Shown piece by piece: positions 9,185 through 17,327 of a DNA stretch of 64,000 nt. The first letter of the stretch is position 1; the number at the start of each line of letters is the position of its first letter. A program made the position numbers and the translations under genes. The notes beneath the pieces were generated by a model, which was not told the origin of the DNA, made no database searches, and was given only the letters and a program-made list of their open reading frames with translations. This DNA comes from Henriciella litoralis (GTDB lineage: Bacteria > Pseudomonadota > Alphaproteobacteria > Caulobacterales > Hyphomonadaceae): assembly GCF_002088935.1 (NCBI RefSeq), contig NZ_NCSS01000006.1:1644407-1708406 (forward strand), read 5' to 3'.

Positions 9185-9547
9185 ATGCAGATCACGCCAG
9201 CCGAACTCGAAATCATGAATGTGCTCTGGGAGGAGCCCGGTCTCGGCGCCACCGAAATTGCCGAAGCGCTGAAAGACGATAAAAGCTGGAATATCCGTAC
9301 CATCAAAACGCTGGTCGGGCGGCTCGTGGAGAAAGGGGCCCTCAGCACCGAGCCGGATGGCCGCCGCTACCTCTACAAGCCAGAAATCAAGCGTGGTGAG
9401 TATCAAAAGAAAGAAGCCAAACAGTTCGTAGATCGGATGTTTGGCGGTCGGGCAGCTCCACTGGTTGCACATCTTGCCGATGCCGAGGGGCTGACAGCGC
9501 AGGACATTGCCGAACTGGAAGCTCTGTTGGGGAAACTGAAGAAATGA
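9185..9547 (+). CDS. BlaI/MecI-family transcriptional repressor
   Basis: A 120-residue winged-helix repressor of the BlaI/MecI/CopY type. It opens QITPAELEIMNVLWEEPGLG, has the recognition-helix region WNIRTIKTLVGRLVEKGALS and the wing DGRRYLYKP. A C-terminal helical dimerisation part follows (FVDRMFGGRAAPLVAHLAD). In this family the repressor is cut by a partner M56 peptidase when the signal arrives. Here the start of that peptidase overlaps the stop of this gene (ATGA at 9544-9547), so the two are translationally coupled. No beta-lactamase or PBP2a gene is adjacent, so the regulated trait is probably not classical resistance. Confidence 0.92.
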   Translation: MQITPAELEIMNVLWEEPGLGATEIAEALKDDKSWNIRTIKTLVGRLVEKGALSTEPDGRRYLYKPEIKRGEYQKKEAKQFVDRMFGGRAAPLVAHLADAEGLTAQDIAELEALLGKLKK

Positions 9548-11607
9548 ACATCTTGCTCAATGTAAATCCGCTTGTCCTGAACAGCCTCCAGACCAGCCTG
9601 GCCGTCGCCGTGCTGTTCGGCATTGTTCTCCTGGTGCGGCGACGCTTTGCCCGCCACTTCGGCGCGAAAGCAGCTTACGCGCTTTGGCTCGTGCCATTGG
9701 TCAGGCTATTCATGCCGCCACTTCCAGCGAACATGTCGCTTTTTGGCGCGCTCGCCCCCACCGAAGCGGCGCCAGCGGATCCATTGCCGGTCGCAGAGCC
9801 CGTTTTTATTCAAGCACCCGCCGTGACACACGCACCGGCTAGCAGCGTGCCAACGCCTCCAGCTATCGAGTGGACGTCAGCCACGACGGCCGTGTCAGAG
9901 CCTTCATTGCTGGATTCCATGCTCGCAAGCGTTCCCAGCCTGCTCATGCCAGTCTGGATTGCAGGCATCGTGCTTATTCTTGGATTTGCCTGGTGGCGCC
10001 AATCTGTCTTCCACCGTCTGATCGAAGGCGATTCCGACGACGCCTCCCCTACCGTGCATGAAATGGCGAGCGAGATCGCGCTCAGCCTCAAACTACGCCG
10101 TGACTTCGATGTGCGTACCAGCCTTCTGAATGGCAGCCCCCTCGTAACAGGCCTCAAGCGCCCGGTGGTGCTCCTGCCGGCCTGGTTCGAATCTGATTAT
10201 TCCCCGCGAGAACAGCGTGACGCGCTCACCCATGAGCTCATGCACGTCAAGCGCGGTGACCTCTTTGCCTTGCAACTGGCCCAGCTTGTTCTGGCCCTGC
10301 AATGGTTCAACCCACTGGCTCACCTGGCCTTGCGGGCATTCCGCATCGATCAGGAAGCAGCCTGTGACGCTGATGTGCTTCGGGCGGGAACATCATCAGC
10401 GTTTGCCTACGGCCAGACCCTCGTCAAGGCAGCACGCCTTGCTGGACCGGCCGACGGTGCCTTTCGCGGCGCCAATCTGACCCTGACGCATCCTATAAAA
10501 GAAAGACTAATCCTGATGCAGAACACCGCTCCCACACTCCGCAAGCGCCTTCTTGGCACCACCCTGGCCGTCACGCTTGGCTCCGCTGCCCTGCTGGCAA
10601 CAGCCTCCTGCGCCGCCTCTGCAACGCCCCGGGATCAAGGCTCCAGCGAACTTGCTGGCGGCGACAGCGTCACGCGTAAGTCGAAAACCACCTATTACCG
10701 GATCTCCTCCAGCAATGAGGGCGAAGATCGTCAGTTTGTCCTGCTGAGCGACCCGTTCGAAGCCCTCGAGCCTCGCCTGAAAGAAGTTGAGAACCTGGAC
10801 CTGTCTGATCTCGAAGAAGAAATGCAGAAACTTTCAATAGAGATTCAACGGGCCGTCGACATTGACGGTTTGGAACTTGGGAATCTTGAAGGTCTGTCAG
10901 GACTTGCAGGCCTCGCTGAGCTGGAAGGCCTGTCCGAACTTGAAGGCCTGGCCGCGCTCGGTGACATGAATATCGAATTTGATCTCGATATCGACGGCCT
11001 CGAAGATTTCGATGTGCAAACCATCGAAACCGAAAACGGCGTGAAGATCATCTTTCCAGATCAGGAAATCTTCATTTCGAAGTTTGATGAAGACGCTTTT
11101 GAAATTGAGATGGAAAAGGTCGAGGCCGCTGCAGAGGCTTATGCGGAGCGTGCCGAAGCTCTGGCTGAAGCTCATGCCGAACGCGCCGAAGCGATGGCAG
11201 AAGCCCATGCTGACCGCGCTGAAAAGATGGCTATGATCATTGAAAGCCGCGTCGAAGAAAAAGCGGATAGAATGGAGATGCTGAGCGAGAAGATGGAAGC
11301 CCGCATCGAGGCAGCTTTCTCCGATGGTCTCGAAGATGATCTCGAAGACGCGGGCGAAGTCATCGAAGACCTGGCAGACCAGTGCAACGATCGCGATGAG
11401 AGCCTGACCACGCCGGTTATTCTCAGCACCCGCGCCAAGGACGGAACGACCCACCGCGCCCTGTGCGTGATCGGCGCTCAAGATCAGCTGGATGCGCCAA
11501 ACGTCAGAGCCTTCGTGCTCGACAACCCGACCCTGTCGGACGCCGAAAAAGAGCGCTTCGAAGAAAATGCAGACTACGAATACGAGTTTTCCTGGACCGA
11601 GGACTAA
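9544..11607 (+). CDS. M56-family (BlaR1/MecR1-like) membrane metallopeptidase with acidic coiled-coil sensor region
   Basis: A 687-residue protein. It has N-terminal transmembrane helices (residues 15-32, 43-60, 138-158), then an M56 zinc peptidase domain with HELMH (230-234) and a downstream third-ligand region QEAACDADV. A fourth hydrophobic segment lies at about 335-355 (TLAVTLGSAALLATASCAAS). In BlaR1/MecR1 the part beyond this helix is an extracellular penicillin-binding domain. Here it is about 330 residues with no transpeptidase motifs. It carries LEGL/LAGL repeats (about 439-470), then a long charged heptad region (about 530-600) rich in ERAEA/EAHAE units, and an acidic C-terminus. 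The signal sensed is unknown. It is coupled to the repressor upstream and ends 48 bp before a hairpin terminator. Confidence 0.88.
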   Translation: MNILLNVNPLVLNSLQTSLAVAVLFGIVLLVRRRFARHFGAKAAYALWLVPLVRLFMPPLPANMSLFGALAPTEAAPADPLPVAEPVFIQAPAVTHAPASSVPTPPAIEWTSATTAVSEPSLLDSMLASVPSLLMPVWIAGIVLILGFAWWRQSVFHRLIEGDSDDASPTVHEMASEIALSLKLRRDFDVRTSLLNGSPLVTGLKRPVVLLPAWFESDYSPREQRDALTHELMHVKRGDLFALQLAQLVLALQWFNPLAHLALRAFRIDQEAACDADVLRAGTSSAFAYGQTLVKAARLAGPADGAFRGANLTLTHPIKERLILMQNTAPTLRKRLLGTTLAVTLGSAALLATASCAASATPRDQGSSELAGGDSVTRKSKTTYYRISSSNEGEDRQFVLLSDPFEALEPRLKEVENLDLSDLEEEMQKLSIEIQRAVDIDGLELGNLEGLSGLAGLAELEGLSELEGLAALGDMNIEFDLDIDGLEDFDVQTIETENGVKIIFPDQEIFISKFDEDAFEIEMEKVEAAAEAYAERAEALAEAHAERAEAMAEAHADRAEKMAMIIESRVEEKADRMEMLSEKMEARIEAAFSDGLEDDLEDAGEVIEDLADQCNDRDESLTTPVILSTRAKDGTTHRALCVIGAQDQLDAPNVRAFVLDNPTLSDAEKERFEENADYEYEFSWTED

Positions 11608-11654
11608 TCCCTTCGAACCGGACTAAACCAAGGTCCACATGGAAAAGCGAAAGT

Positions 11655-11686
11655 CCCTGCACCGACCCTGCAGGGGCTTTCTGCTA
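11655..11686 (+). terminator. Terminator of the blaI-M56 operon
   Basis: Stem CCCTGCA (11655-11661) and TGCAGGG (11669-11675) with a 7-base loop, followed by GCTTTCTGCTATTTC. The stem is good but the T-run is broken, so strength is uncertain. Confidence 0.55.
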
Positions 11687-12367
11687 TTTCAAAAGTCGGC
11701 CCTTCATCGCCCGTTGGATCAAAAGGCCAATGCCAAGCATCACCGATGTAAGCCCCAGAAACGCAGCGATCTTGAGCCACCAGCTATCGAACCGGTCGTC
11801 ACCAGTGACATCCATGATGTGAAATCGCCAGAGCACATCGAACACCCGCCATTTCGCCGTCCGAACGGCGGTGACCCGCGCCTCCTCAGCGTCCACCCAG
11901 AACGTCGCATTGTCTGCGCCCTCAAACTGGACCCGCCAGAGCGGCTTGGTGCTGAAAGCTTCGCGCGGCGGCGAGGTGACCCGCTGGACCGACGCAATAT
12001 CTCCGTCCCCCGCCCACGCAGACAGTGCAATCTGGCGCACAGCTGCCTCGCCGAGCGGCGATAGCTGCTCGCCTGTCTCCACATTATAAAGGGCTGACCA
12101 GCCGTCGCCTTTGACCAGCCAGACGGGACGATCAAGGACTTGCCTGAGCTCCACACGCTGCGCGGCAAGCTCAACGTCAGGCCGCGCGAGAGTCTCCAGC
12201 GAGGTGAGATCGACAGGCACTGGTTCACGTCGCAAATGTTCTCCGCGAATTTGTTCGATCGGAAACAGCGTGAAAAACAACCCGCTTGCGGTCCAGAACA
12301 GGAGTTGCAGCCCGATAACAAGACCGACAAGTTTGTGGGCGCGGGAGAGCGTTCGAACGTTTAGCAT
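11684..12367 (-). CDS. PepSY-type membrane protein
   Basis: A 227-residue protein with an N-terminal transmembrane helix after a short basic start (LSRAHKLVGLVIGLQLLFW), a periplasmic middle part and a C-terminal helix (IAAFLGLTSVMLGIGLLIQR). The middle contains a PepSY-like segment (LYNVETGEQLSPLGEAAV, RVQFEGADNATFWVDAEEARV) and ends with a membrane-proximal RVFDVLWRFHIMDVTGDDRFDSWW. That WRFHxMD pattern is usual in PepSY-associated and iron-uptake reductase-like membrane proteins. Its role is not clear. Related proteins lie beside TonB systems, but no iron gene is adjacent here. It is 24 bp downstream of the Nudix gene on the same strand and may be co-transcribed with it. Confidence 0.75.
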   Translation of the reverse strand: MLNVRTLSRAHKLVGLVIGLQLLFWTASGLFFTLFPIEQIRGEHLRREPVPVDLTSLETLARPDVELAAQRVELRQVLDRPVWLVKGDGWSALYNVETGEQLSPLGEAAVRQIALSAWAGDGDIASVQRVTSPPREAFSTKPLWRVQFEGADNATFWVDAEEARVTAVRTAKWRVFDVLWRFHIMDVTGDDRFDSWWLKIAAFLGLTSVMLGIGLLIQRAMKGRLLK

Positions 12368-12391
12368 GGCTGCAGCCTGTTACAGCTCCGC

Positions 12392-12991
12392 TCAGCCCGC
12401 GTCGAGCAGCAGTTGAGCGACCTCATCGGGATACGCCCCGGCCTCTGCCTTAGCGCGGGCTGTGAATGCCATCAAACATGTGAAAGCGTCGGTCACCTCA
12501 CCCGACAGGCACATCGCCAGAAGGTCCGCGAATTTGATCCGCTTGATCGCTAGTTCTTCAGACGATTCAGGCGCCGACTGCCCAGCCGACAGGCCCCAGG
12601 CGAGATAGCCGAAGGCCCGCTCATCGGTGACCGAGTTGGAAAGATGCCAATGGCCAATCTCAAGCCAGTTGGCCGCCAGCAGACCGGTTTCCTCTTCCAG
12701 CTCACGCGCCGCTGAAATTTGCGGTGACGTATCCTTGCGTCCGCCGCCCTCCGGCAATTCCCAGCTATAGGCATCAAAGGCAAACCGGTGCTGGCCTACC
12801 AGCCAGGTGAAGCCCTCTTCATCCAGCGGCAGGACCCCGGTTGCAAAATTTGCGAAACGCACGACGCCATAAATGCCATCCTTACCATCTGGATGAATGA
12901 CATCACTGGATTCGACCCTGATCCACGGATTGCGAAACGAAGTCTCGGTGGACTTCACGGTCCAAGGGCCATTCCGGGTCTGGTCTGACAT
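12392..12991 (-). CDS. Nudix hydrolase, ADP-ribose pyrophosphatase-like
   Basis: A 199-residue protein from ATG 12991; a TTG two codons upstream is also possible. The fold reads as an ADP-ribose/NDP-sugar pyrophosphatase: VKSTETSFRNPWIRV at the start, GIYGVVRFANFATGVLPLD, then the Nudix box from GGGRKDTS to ARELEEETGL, then SNSVTDERAFGYLAWGL. The box keeps the catalytic REL-EE-TG core. The first conserved Glu of G-x5-E is Thr here, which is tolerated in some members. The likely reaction is hydrolysis of a nucleoside diphosphate linked to a sugar. The exact substrate is not readable. Confidence 0.88.
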   Translation of the reverse strand: MSDQTRNGPWTVKSTETSFRNPWIRVESSDVIHPDGKDGIYGVVRFANFATGVLPLDEEGFTWLVGQHRFAFDAYSWELPEGGGRKDTSPQISAARELEEETGLLAANWLEIGHWHLSNSVTDERAFGYLAWGLSAGQSAPESSEELAIKRIKFADLLAMCLSGEVTDAFTCLMAFTARAKAEAGAYPDEVAQLLLDAG

Positions 12992-13062
12992 TATCAAATC
13001 TCTGCGGCGAAAAAGTAAGGGCCATCTGGCTAAACATTTTGATTGCCCTTAAAGCAACCATC

Positions 13063-13866
13063 ATGTCCTGGCTGAGCGCAATAATCATTCTGATCGCGAC
13101 GCTCGTCACCGCTTTCATATCAGGCATTTTCGGGATGGCGGGCGGCCTCATCCTGATGGGTGTCCTGACGGCGCTCTTGCCGGTGGCATCTGCGATGGTG
13201 CTGCACGGGTGCATCCAGCTCGTGTCAAATGGCTGGCGCGCATGGCTGCTTCGAGGTCATGTCGACTGGAAGGTTTTCGGGCGGTATGTACTGGGGACTG
13301 TGGTCGCGATTGGCATACTGTTCCTCGTTGCGTGGCGACCCGACAAGACGATGGTTTACCTGATGCTCGGCCTTGTGCCGTTCCTTGTCTGGGTGCCGCG
13401 GTCCATGATCGATCTCGATATCCAGAAGCCGTATCAGGCTGAAGGCGCAGCTGTGGCGGTTCAGTGTCTGAACACGCTGGCGGGGGTCTCGGGGCCGCTG
13501 CTCGACCTCATGTTCGTCAGGACCGACATGACACGGCAGGCTATCGTGGCGACCAAGTCGGCGACGCAGGTGCTCGCCCATATCGTGAAGATCGCGTTCT
13601 GGATCACGCCCATCCTTCTAGCGACGGGCTTCTCGCTCGAGGGGCTGCTTGGCCTTGGAGTGGCCGGCGCGTCGGCGGCGGGCAATGTTGGCAGCTGGCC
13701 GCCGCTCGGCCTGCTCGTTTTTGCCATACCGCTGTCGATGACCGGCACATGGCTCGGCGGGCTGGTGCTGGACCGGATGGATGACGTCAATTTCAAACGC
13801 TGGATGCGCTGGCTCGTGACGGTGATCGGCGCGGTCTATCTGGCGCGCGCGGCAGGGCTGCTCTAA
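13063..13866 (+). CDS. TauE/SafE-family (sulfite exporter-like) membrane permease
   Basis: A 267-residue protein from ATG 13063. The frame also has a TTG at 13039, but the ATG directly precedes the first membrane helix (AIIILIATLVTAFISGIFGM). About eight transmembrane segments are visible. The TauE/SafE hallmarks are GIFGMAGGLILMGVL near the N-terminus and the repeated pattern TKSATQVLAHIVKIAFW in the second half. The C-terminal half ends SMTGTWLGGLVLDRMDD and a final helix. Family members export sulfite, sulfoacetate or related organic anions, and substrates are rarely known. It is convergent with the OMP gene across a strong bidirectional terminator. Confidence 0.88.
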   Translation: MSWLSAIIILIATLVTAFISGIFGMAGGLILMGVLTALLPVASAMVLHGCIQLVSNGWRAWLLRGHVDWKVFGRYVLGTVVAIGILFLVAWRPDKTMVYLMLGLVPFLVWVPRSMIDLDIQKPYQAEGAAVAVQCLNTLAGVSGPLLDLMFVRTDMTRQAIVATKSATQVLAHIVKIAFWITPILLATGFSLEGLLGLGVAGASAAGNVGSWPPLGLLVFAIPLSMTGTWLGGLVLDRMDDVNFKRWMRWLVTVIGAVYLARAAGLL

Positions 13867-13870
13867 CAAC

Positions 13871-13908
13871 AAAAAGCCGGCACCCCGTTCTGGAGTGCCG
13901 GCCTTTTT
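13871..13908. terminator. Bidirectional terminator
   Basis: AAAAA, stem GCCGGCAC (13876-13883), loop, GTGCCGGC (13895-13902), TTTTT. The A-run before and T-run after the stem serve both the permease gene (+) and the OMP gene (-). Confidence 0.9.
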
Positions 13909-13930
13909 CCATCCCCTTGTGATGGTCTGG

Positions 13931-14572
13931 CTAGAACTTGTAGCCAGCCGAAATCATCGCGGCGTGCGTGTCGGTCTCGCCGAAGCCATACCATGTATAG
14001 TCGCCGCGAAGCTCCCAGCTCTCGGTCAGGTCATAATTGAGACCGGCGCCCAAAGCTGCACCGTCTTCAGAGTCTTCAACCGTGGCAATCGTTGTGCCGC
14101 CCGGCGTCTGAATATCAGCGTCAAGATCGATGAAGGCATAACCGGCGCGGCCAAACACATCGAGCTTGTCAGTGACCGGCATGGAGGCCCGAGCATAAAC
14201 GCCAACAAGATAGTTCAGGCCAATATCGCCAGAGCCAGCGATAAGGTCATTGAAGTCGCCGTCATTATTGTCATCGAGATCGAAGTCGTCTTCGTCGACA
14301 TTGTAGTCGAACTCACCATCATCGATGCCGGTCGTGATATCGCCTTCGAGGCTGAAATATGGGTTGAACTGATAGCCTGCGCGCCCGGTGATCGCGTTCG
14401 TATCAACGCCGGATTCTGCGCCATCCGGCTGAATGTCGAGATAGCTGTAGCCACCTTGCAGATAGAAGCCGGTGTCTTCTGCTCCATTGCCATAGTCCTG
14501 GGCCTGTGCGCTGGCACCAGCGAACGTCAGAGCGCTTGCTGCAGTGGCGCCGATAAGAAAGGTCTTCAACAT
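13931..14572 (-). CDS. Outer-membrane beta-barrel protein (Omp25/opacity-type)
   Basis: A 213-residue protein with a signal peptide cut near ASAQAQD, followed by an eight-strand-type small barrel. Visible elements are GFYLQGGYSYLDIQP, GRAGYQFNPYFSLEGDITTG, LVGVYARASMPVTDKLDVFGRAGYAFIDLD and LGAGLNYDLTESWELRGDYTW. The last residue is Phe in ISAGYKF, as expected for Bam-dependent insertion. A very acidic loop rich in Asp and Asn (about residues 85-112) interrupts the barrel and could bind cations. The ribosome binding site AAGGA precedes ATG 14572. The upstream 209 bp is AT-rich around 14700-14745 and likely holds the promoter. Confidence 0.88.
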   Translation of the reverse strand: MLKTFLIGATAASALTFAGASAQAQDYGNGAEDTGFYLQGGYSYLDIQPDGAESGVDTNAITGRAGYQFNPYFSLEGDITTGIDDGEFDYNVDEDDFDLDDNNDGDFNDLIAGSGDIGLNYLVGVYARASMPVTDKLDVFGRAGYAFIDLDADIQTPGGTTIATVEDSEDGAALGAGLNYDLTESWELRGDYTWYGFGETDTHAAMISAGYKF

Positions 14573-14781
14573 GGGAGGATTCCTTGATTTGTTGTTACTC
14601 TACTCTTCGATCATTACCGAAGATGAGACAGAAACGAGACGGAATCAGACCTCGTTCCAGGCCAGCAGTGCAGCTTGTGCATGTGTGGCTAATCAGCATC
14701 ACTTTCTGTAATTTAATTTATTAATTACAATAGGTTAACAGCGCCCGATCTGCCCGTGAGCGCTCTGAAAACACAGGGTTT

Positions 14782-15099
14782 TCAGCCTTCATTGCCATCT
14801 ACGCAATTCGCTTCGCCTACGGAGAGACCAAACTGCCGCGGTCCTGCCCAGCCAGAGGGGCGCAGGGTTTTGCTGTCGACAATCTCCACAACAACGGAAC
14901 ATGTCCCCGCCGTCACAACATAAACGTCATCACCCTTTGTTGCGACGCTGTCGATCGGGCGTCCATCAAGCGCGTCTTCAACTTCCGGGCTTTCAATGAT
15001 CTGCGTCAACTCTCGCTGGCGCTGATATTGCGGCGGCAAAGCTGCAGACGCTGCCAGCGGCAAAAGCAGCAAGCCGAGTGTCACGATACCTGTTTTCAT
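14782..15099 (-). CDS. Small exported protein, unknown function
   Basis: A 105-residue protein with a classical signal peptide (LGLLLLPLAASAAL). The mature region is about 85 residues with two cysteines (TAGTCSVVVEI and EANCVDGNEG), which may pair in the periplasm, and a mixed alpha/beta pattern. No family is recognised. It sits between the OMP gene and tadA on the same strand, with gaps of 209 and 55 bp. Confidence 0.65.
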   Translation of the reverse strand: MKTGIVTLGLLLLPLAASAALPPQYQRQRELTQIIESPEVEDALDGRPIDSVATKGDDVYVVTAGTCSVVVEIVDSKTLRPSGWAGPRQFGLSVGEANCVDGNEG

Positions 15100-15154
15100 G
15101 AATGCCCCCCAAAAACGCTGAAGAATCTTATTCAGCCGCCGAAATAGGGCGATT

Positions 15155-15613
15155 TCAAGTTCGCCGGGCGCGAAAAAAGGCTTTCAGCATCGCGGCCACT
15201 TCGTCTTGCCGGCCTTCGTCATGCTCGACGGCCGGCCGCCAGTGGCAAGTTGGCTGCTCGAAGAAGCGAGGCCCATTGATCACAGCCCCGCCTTTCGTGT
15301 CGCTCGCGGCAAAGACGAGGCGTGACACGCGCGCCAGCGAAATTGCCCCGGCACACATCGCGCAAGGCTCAAGGGTTACATACATCGTCGTGCCAGACAG
15401 ACGGTAATTACCCGCCCGGCCCGCCGCGTCCCGAAGCGCCACAATCTCAGCATGGGCTGTCGGGTCATGTGAACCGATCGGCCGGTTATGTCCTTCACCG
15501 ATAAACTCGCCATCTTGGTTGACGATCACCGCGCCCACTGGCACCTCGCCCAGCTGCTCGGCATGACGCGCCAGTTCGATTGCGCGTGACATGGGATCAA
15601 TCATCTCACTCAT
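15155..15613 (-). CDS. tadA: tRNA(adenosine-34) deaminase TadA
   Basis: A 152-residue zinc deaminase that converts A34 to inosine in tRNA-Arg(ACG). The deaminase zinc site is complete: HAEIVAL supplies His and the catalytic Glu, and PCAMCAGA supplies two Cys. Before it come the typical GEVPVGAVIV and GHNRPIGSHDPTAHAE. After it come RVSRLVFAASDTKGGAV and the C-terminal region that positions the tRNA. The length agrees with bacterial TadA. It is divergent from rsmD, 62 bp apart. (This tadA is unrelated to the pilus gene sometimes given the same name.). Confidence 0.93.
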   Translation of the reverse strand: MSEMIDPMSRAIELARHAEQLGEVPVGAVIVNQDGEFIGEGHNRPIGSHDPTAHAEIVALRDAAGRAGNYRLSGTTMYVTLEPCAMCAGAISLARVSRLVFAASDTKGGAVINGPRFFEQPTCHWRPAVEHDEGRQDEVAAMLKAFFRARRT

Positions 15614-15675
15614 GCAAACGGGACATACACGTTTCGCGTCTTTTCGCCACCAGCAGAGGGTGCTAACGCCTCAAC

Positions 15676-16245
15676 ATGCGAATAATATCAGGCAAATTTA
15701 AGGGTCAGTCGCTCACCGCGCCTCCGGGAAAGAATACCCGCCCGACCTCTGACCGGGCGCGCGAGAGCCTGTTCAACGTCCTCTCACACGCCAGTTGGGC
15801 GCCAGAGCTGGAAGGCGCCCGGGTCATCGACCTGTTTGCAGGCTCCGGCGCGCTGGGCTTTGAGGCAATGTCGCGCGGCGCCAGTTTCTGCCTGTTCGTC
15901 GAAACCGATAGCGGCGCGCGCGGTACGATCCGCAACAATATCGAAAGCTTTCAGCTGTTTGGAAACACGCGCATCCACCGGCGCAGCGCCACAGACCTCG
16001 GCCCGAAGCCCGCCGGCGTCGGCGCGCCGTTCACGCTCGCCTTCCTCGATCCGCCCTATCACAAGGGCCTGGTTGAGCCGTGTCTGAAAACCCTGCTCGA
16101 TGGCAACTGGCTGGCCGCTGACGCCATTTGCGTCGTTGAAACGGACGGGTCCGAGACATTCGAACATGATGGATTTGAAGTCGTCGATGAGCGCAGCGCC
16201 GGCAAAGCAAAGCTGACGACACTACACCTCGCCGGAGCGAGCTAG
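15676..16245 (+). CDS. rsmD: 16S rRNA (guanine-966-N2)-methyltransferase RsmD
   Basis: SAM-dependent methyltransferase acting on G966 of 16S rRNA in the 30S subunit. The 189 residues fit. It starts MRIISGKFKGQSLTAPPG, has TRPTSDRARESLFNVL, SAM-binding motif I VIDLFAGSGALGFEAMSRGA and the catalytic motif FLDPPYHKG. It is divergent from tadA. Its stop codon overlaps the stop of the convergent patatin gene by 4 bp. Confidence 0.93.
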   Translation: MRIISGKFKGQSLTAPPGKNTRPTSDRARESLFNVLSHASWAPELEGARVIDLFAGSGALGFEAMSRGASFCLFVETDSGARGTIRNNIESFQLFGNTRIHRRSATDLGPKPAGVGAPFTLAFLDPPYHKGLVEPCLKTLLDGNWLAADAICVVETDGSETFEHDGFEVVDERSAGKAKLTTLHLAGAS

Positions 16246-17288
16246 TTTCCGAGAAACGCTTCGTGAATATCGAGGCTTGAGGTCTTGCCGATGCTGTCAT
16301 GGCACTCTTCAAGCCATTTTTCGGCGTGTCCCCTGCCCTTCTCGCGCAGCTCATTCAAAAAGCGCCAACTGGTATCGTACTTGGACTCCAGTCTCAGCCC
16401 GCTCAGTACTTCGCCGCCTCGGATCGCGTGAATGTTCAGGTTTCTATAATGACTGCGCACAGCCTTGTTCAGAAGGCCATCATTCAGCAGTTTCTGGACG
16501 AAGGCGATTGAACGCAATTCCCCCAGTAGCGACGCATTGAAGGTAATCTCGTTCAGCCTGTCCTGGATTTCGCCAGCACTGCGCGGTGTGCCCTTGCGCT
16601 CAATCGGGTTCAGCGTGACCAGAACAATGTCCTTTGGCGCTTCGGAATAGAAGAGCGGGAACAGCGAGGGATTGCCGAGAAATCCGCCATCCCAATAAGG
16701 CGTTCCATCAATCTTGACGGCCTTGAAGGTCTGCGGAAGGCAAGCGGATGCCAGGACCGCATCCATCGTGATTTCCTCATCCTTGAAGATCCGCACGCGG
16801 CCCGTCTCGACATTGGTCGCGGCGATGAAAAGCTGCACGCTTGATTGGCGCACCGCGTCAAAATCAATCGTGGACTGAACGGCTTCCTTCAAAGGATTGA
16901 GATTAAAGGGGTTGAGGTCATACGGGCTTAAAAAAGATGTCATCGCAGTCGCGAAATTGTGCGGTGTCCAGGTCGTGAAAGGGTTCGACGCCATGAAATC
17001 GCCGGCGGCACTCGATGCGCCCATCGCATCCATCACACTTCCCTTTCGAGACACGGTTTGCCAGAAGGTCTCCAGCGCCTCTCGGGCGCCGGCCGGGCCA
17101 CCCGTTTGCAGGCCGCTGAGATAGGCGGCAGCATTCATCGCGCCCGCCGAGGTCGCGGTAATCGCCTGAATGTCCAGCGTTTCGCACTCGCTCAGGCGCT
17201 CCAGAACGCCCCAAGTGAAAGCCCCATGTGCCCCTCCGCCTTGAAGGGCAAGGCTGATGGGCTTTGGTTTGGAAGCTGATCGCGCCAT
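16242..17288 (-). CDS. Patatin-like phospholipase
   Basis: A 348-residue protein from ATG 17288, preceded by AAGGAGCCCTT. The frame is open much further upstream, but only as an antisense shadow of the Nudix gene. The oxyanion motif is GGGAHGAFTWGVLERL. The nucleophile Ser is in ATSAGAMNAAAYL, where the usual first Gly of G-x-S-x-G is Ala. The Ser-Asp dyad is completed by YWDGGFLGNPSL. The protein resembles bacterial patatins that hydrolyse phospholipids or PHA-type esters. It has no signal peptide, so it is probably cytosolic or membrane-associated. Confidence 0.88.
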   Translation of the reverse strand: MARSASKPKPISLALQGGGAHGAFTWGVLERLSECETLDIQAITATSAGAMNAAAYLSGLQTGGPAGAREALETFWQTVSRKGSVMDAMGASSAAGDFMASNPFTTWTPHNFATAMTSFLSPYDLNPFNLNPLKEAVQSTIDFDAVRQSSVQLFIAATNVETGRVRIFKDEEITMDAVLASACLPQTFKAVKIDGTPYWDGGFLGNPSLFPLFYSEAPKDIVLVTLNPIERKGTPRSAGEIQDRLNEITFNASLLGELRSIAFVQKLLNDGLLNKAVRSHYRNLNIHAIRGGEVLSGLRLESKYDTSWRFLNELREKGRGHAEKWLEECHDSIGKTSSLDIHEAFLGN

Positions 17289-17327
17289 AAGGGCTCCTTC
17301 TAGAAGACTGGCTACGGGACAGATGGC

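Noticed and set aside
10184..10197. tRNA T-loop-like string GGTTCGAATC
   Set aside because: Falls inside the M56 peptidase coding sequence and no cloverleaf can be drawn around it.
9185..11607. Beta-lactam resistance locus
   Set aside because: The regulator pair looks like BlaI/BlaR, but there is no beta-lactamase or PBP gene and the sensor domain is unrelated.
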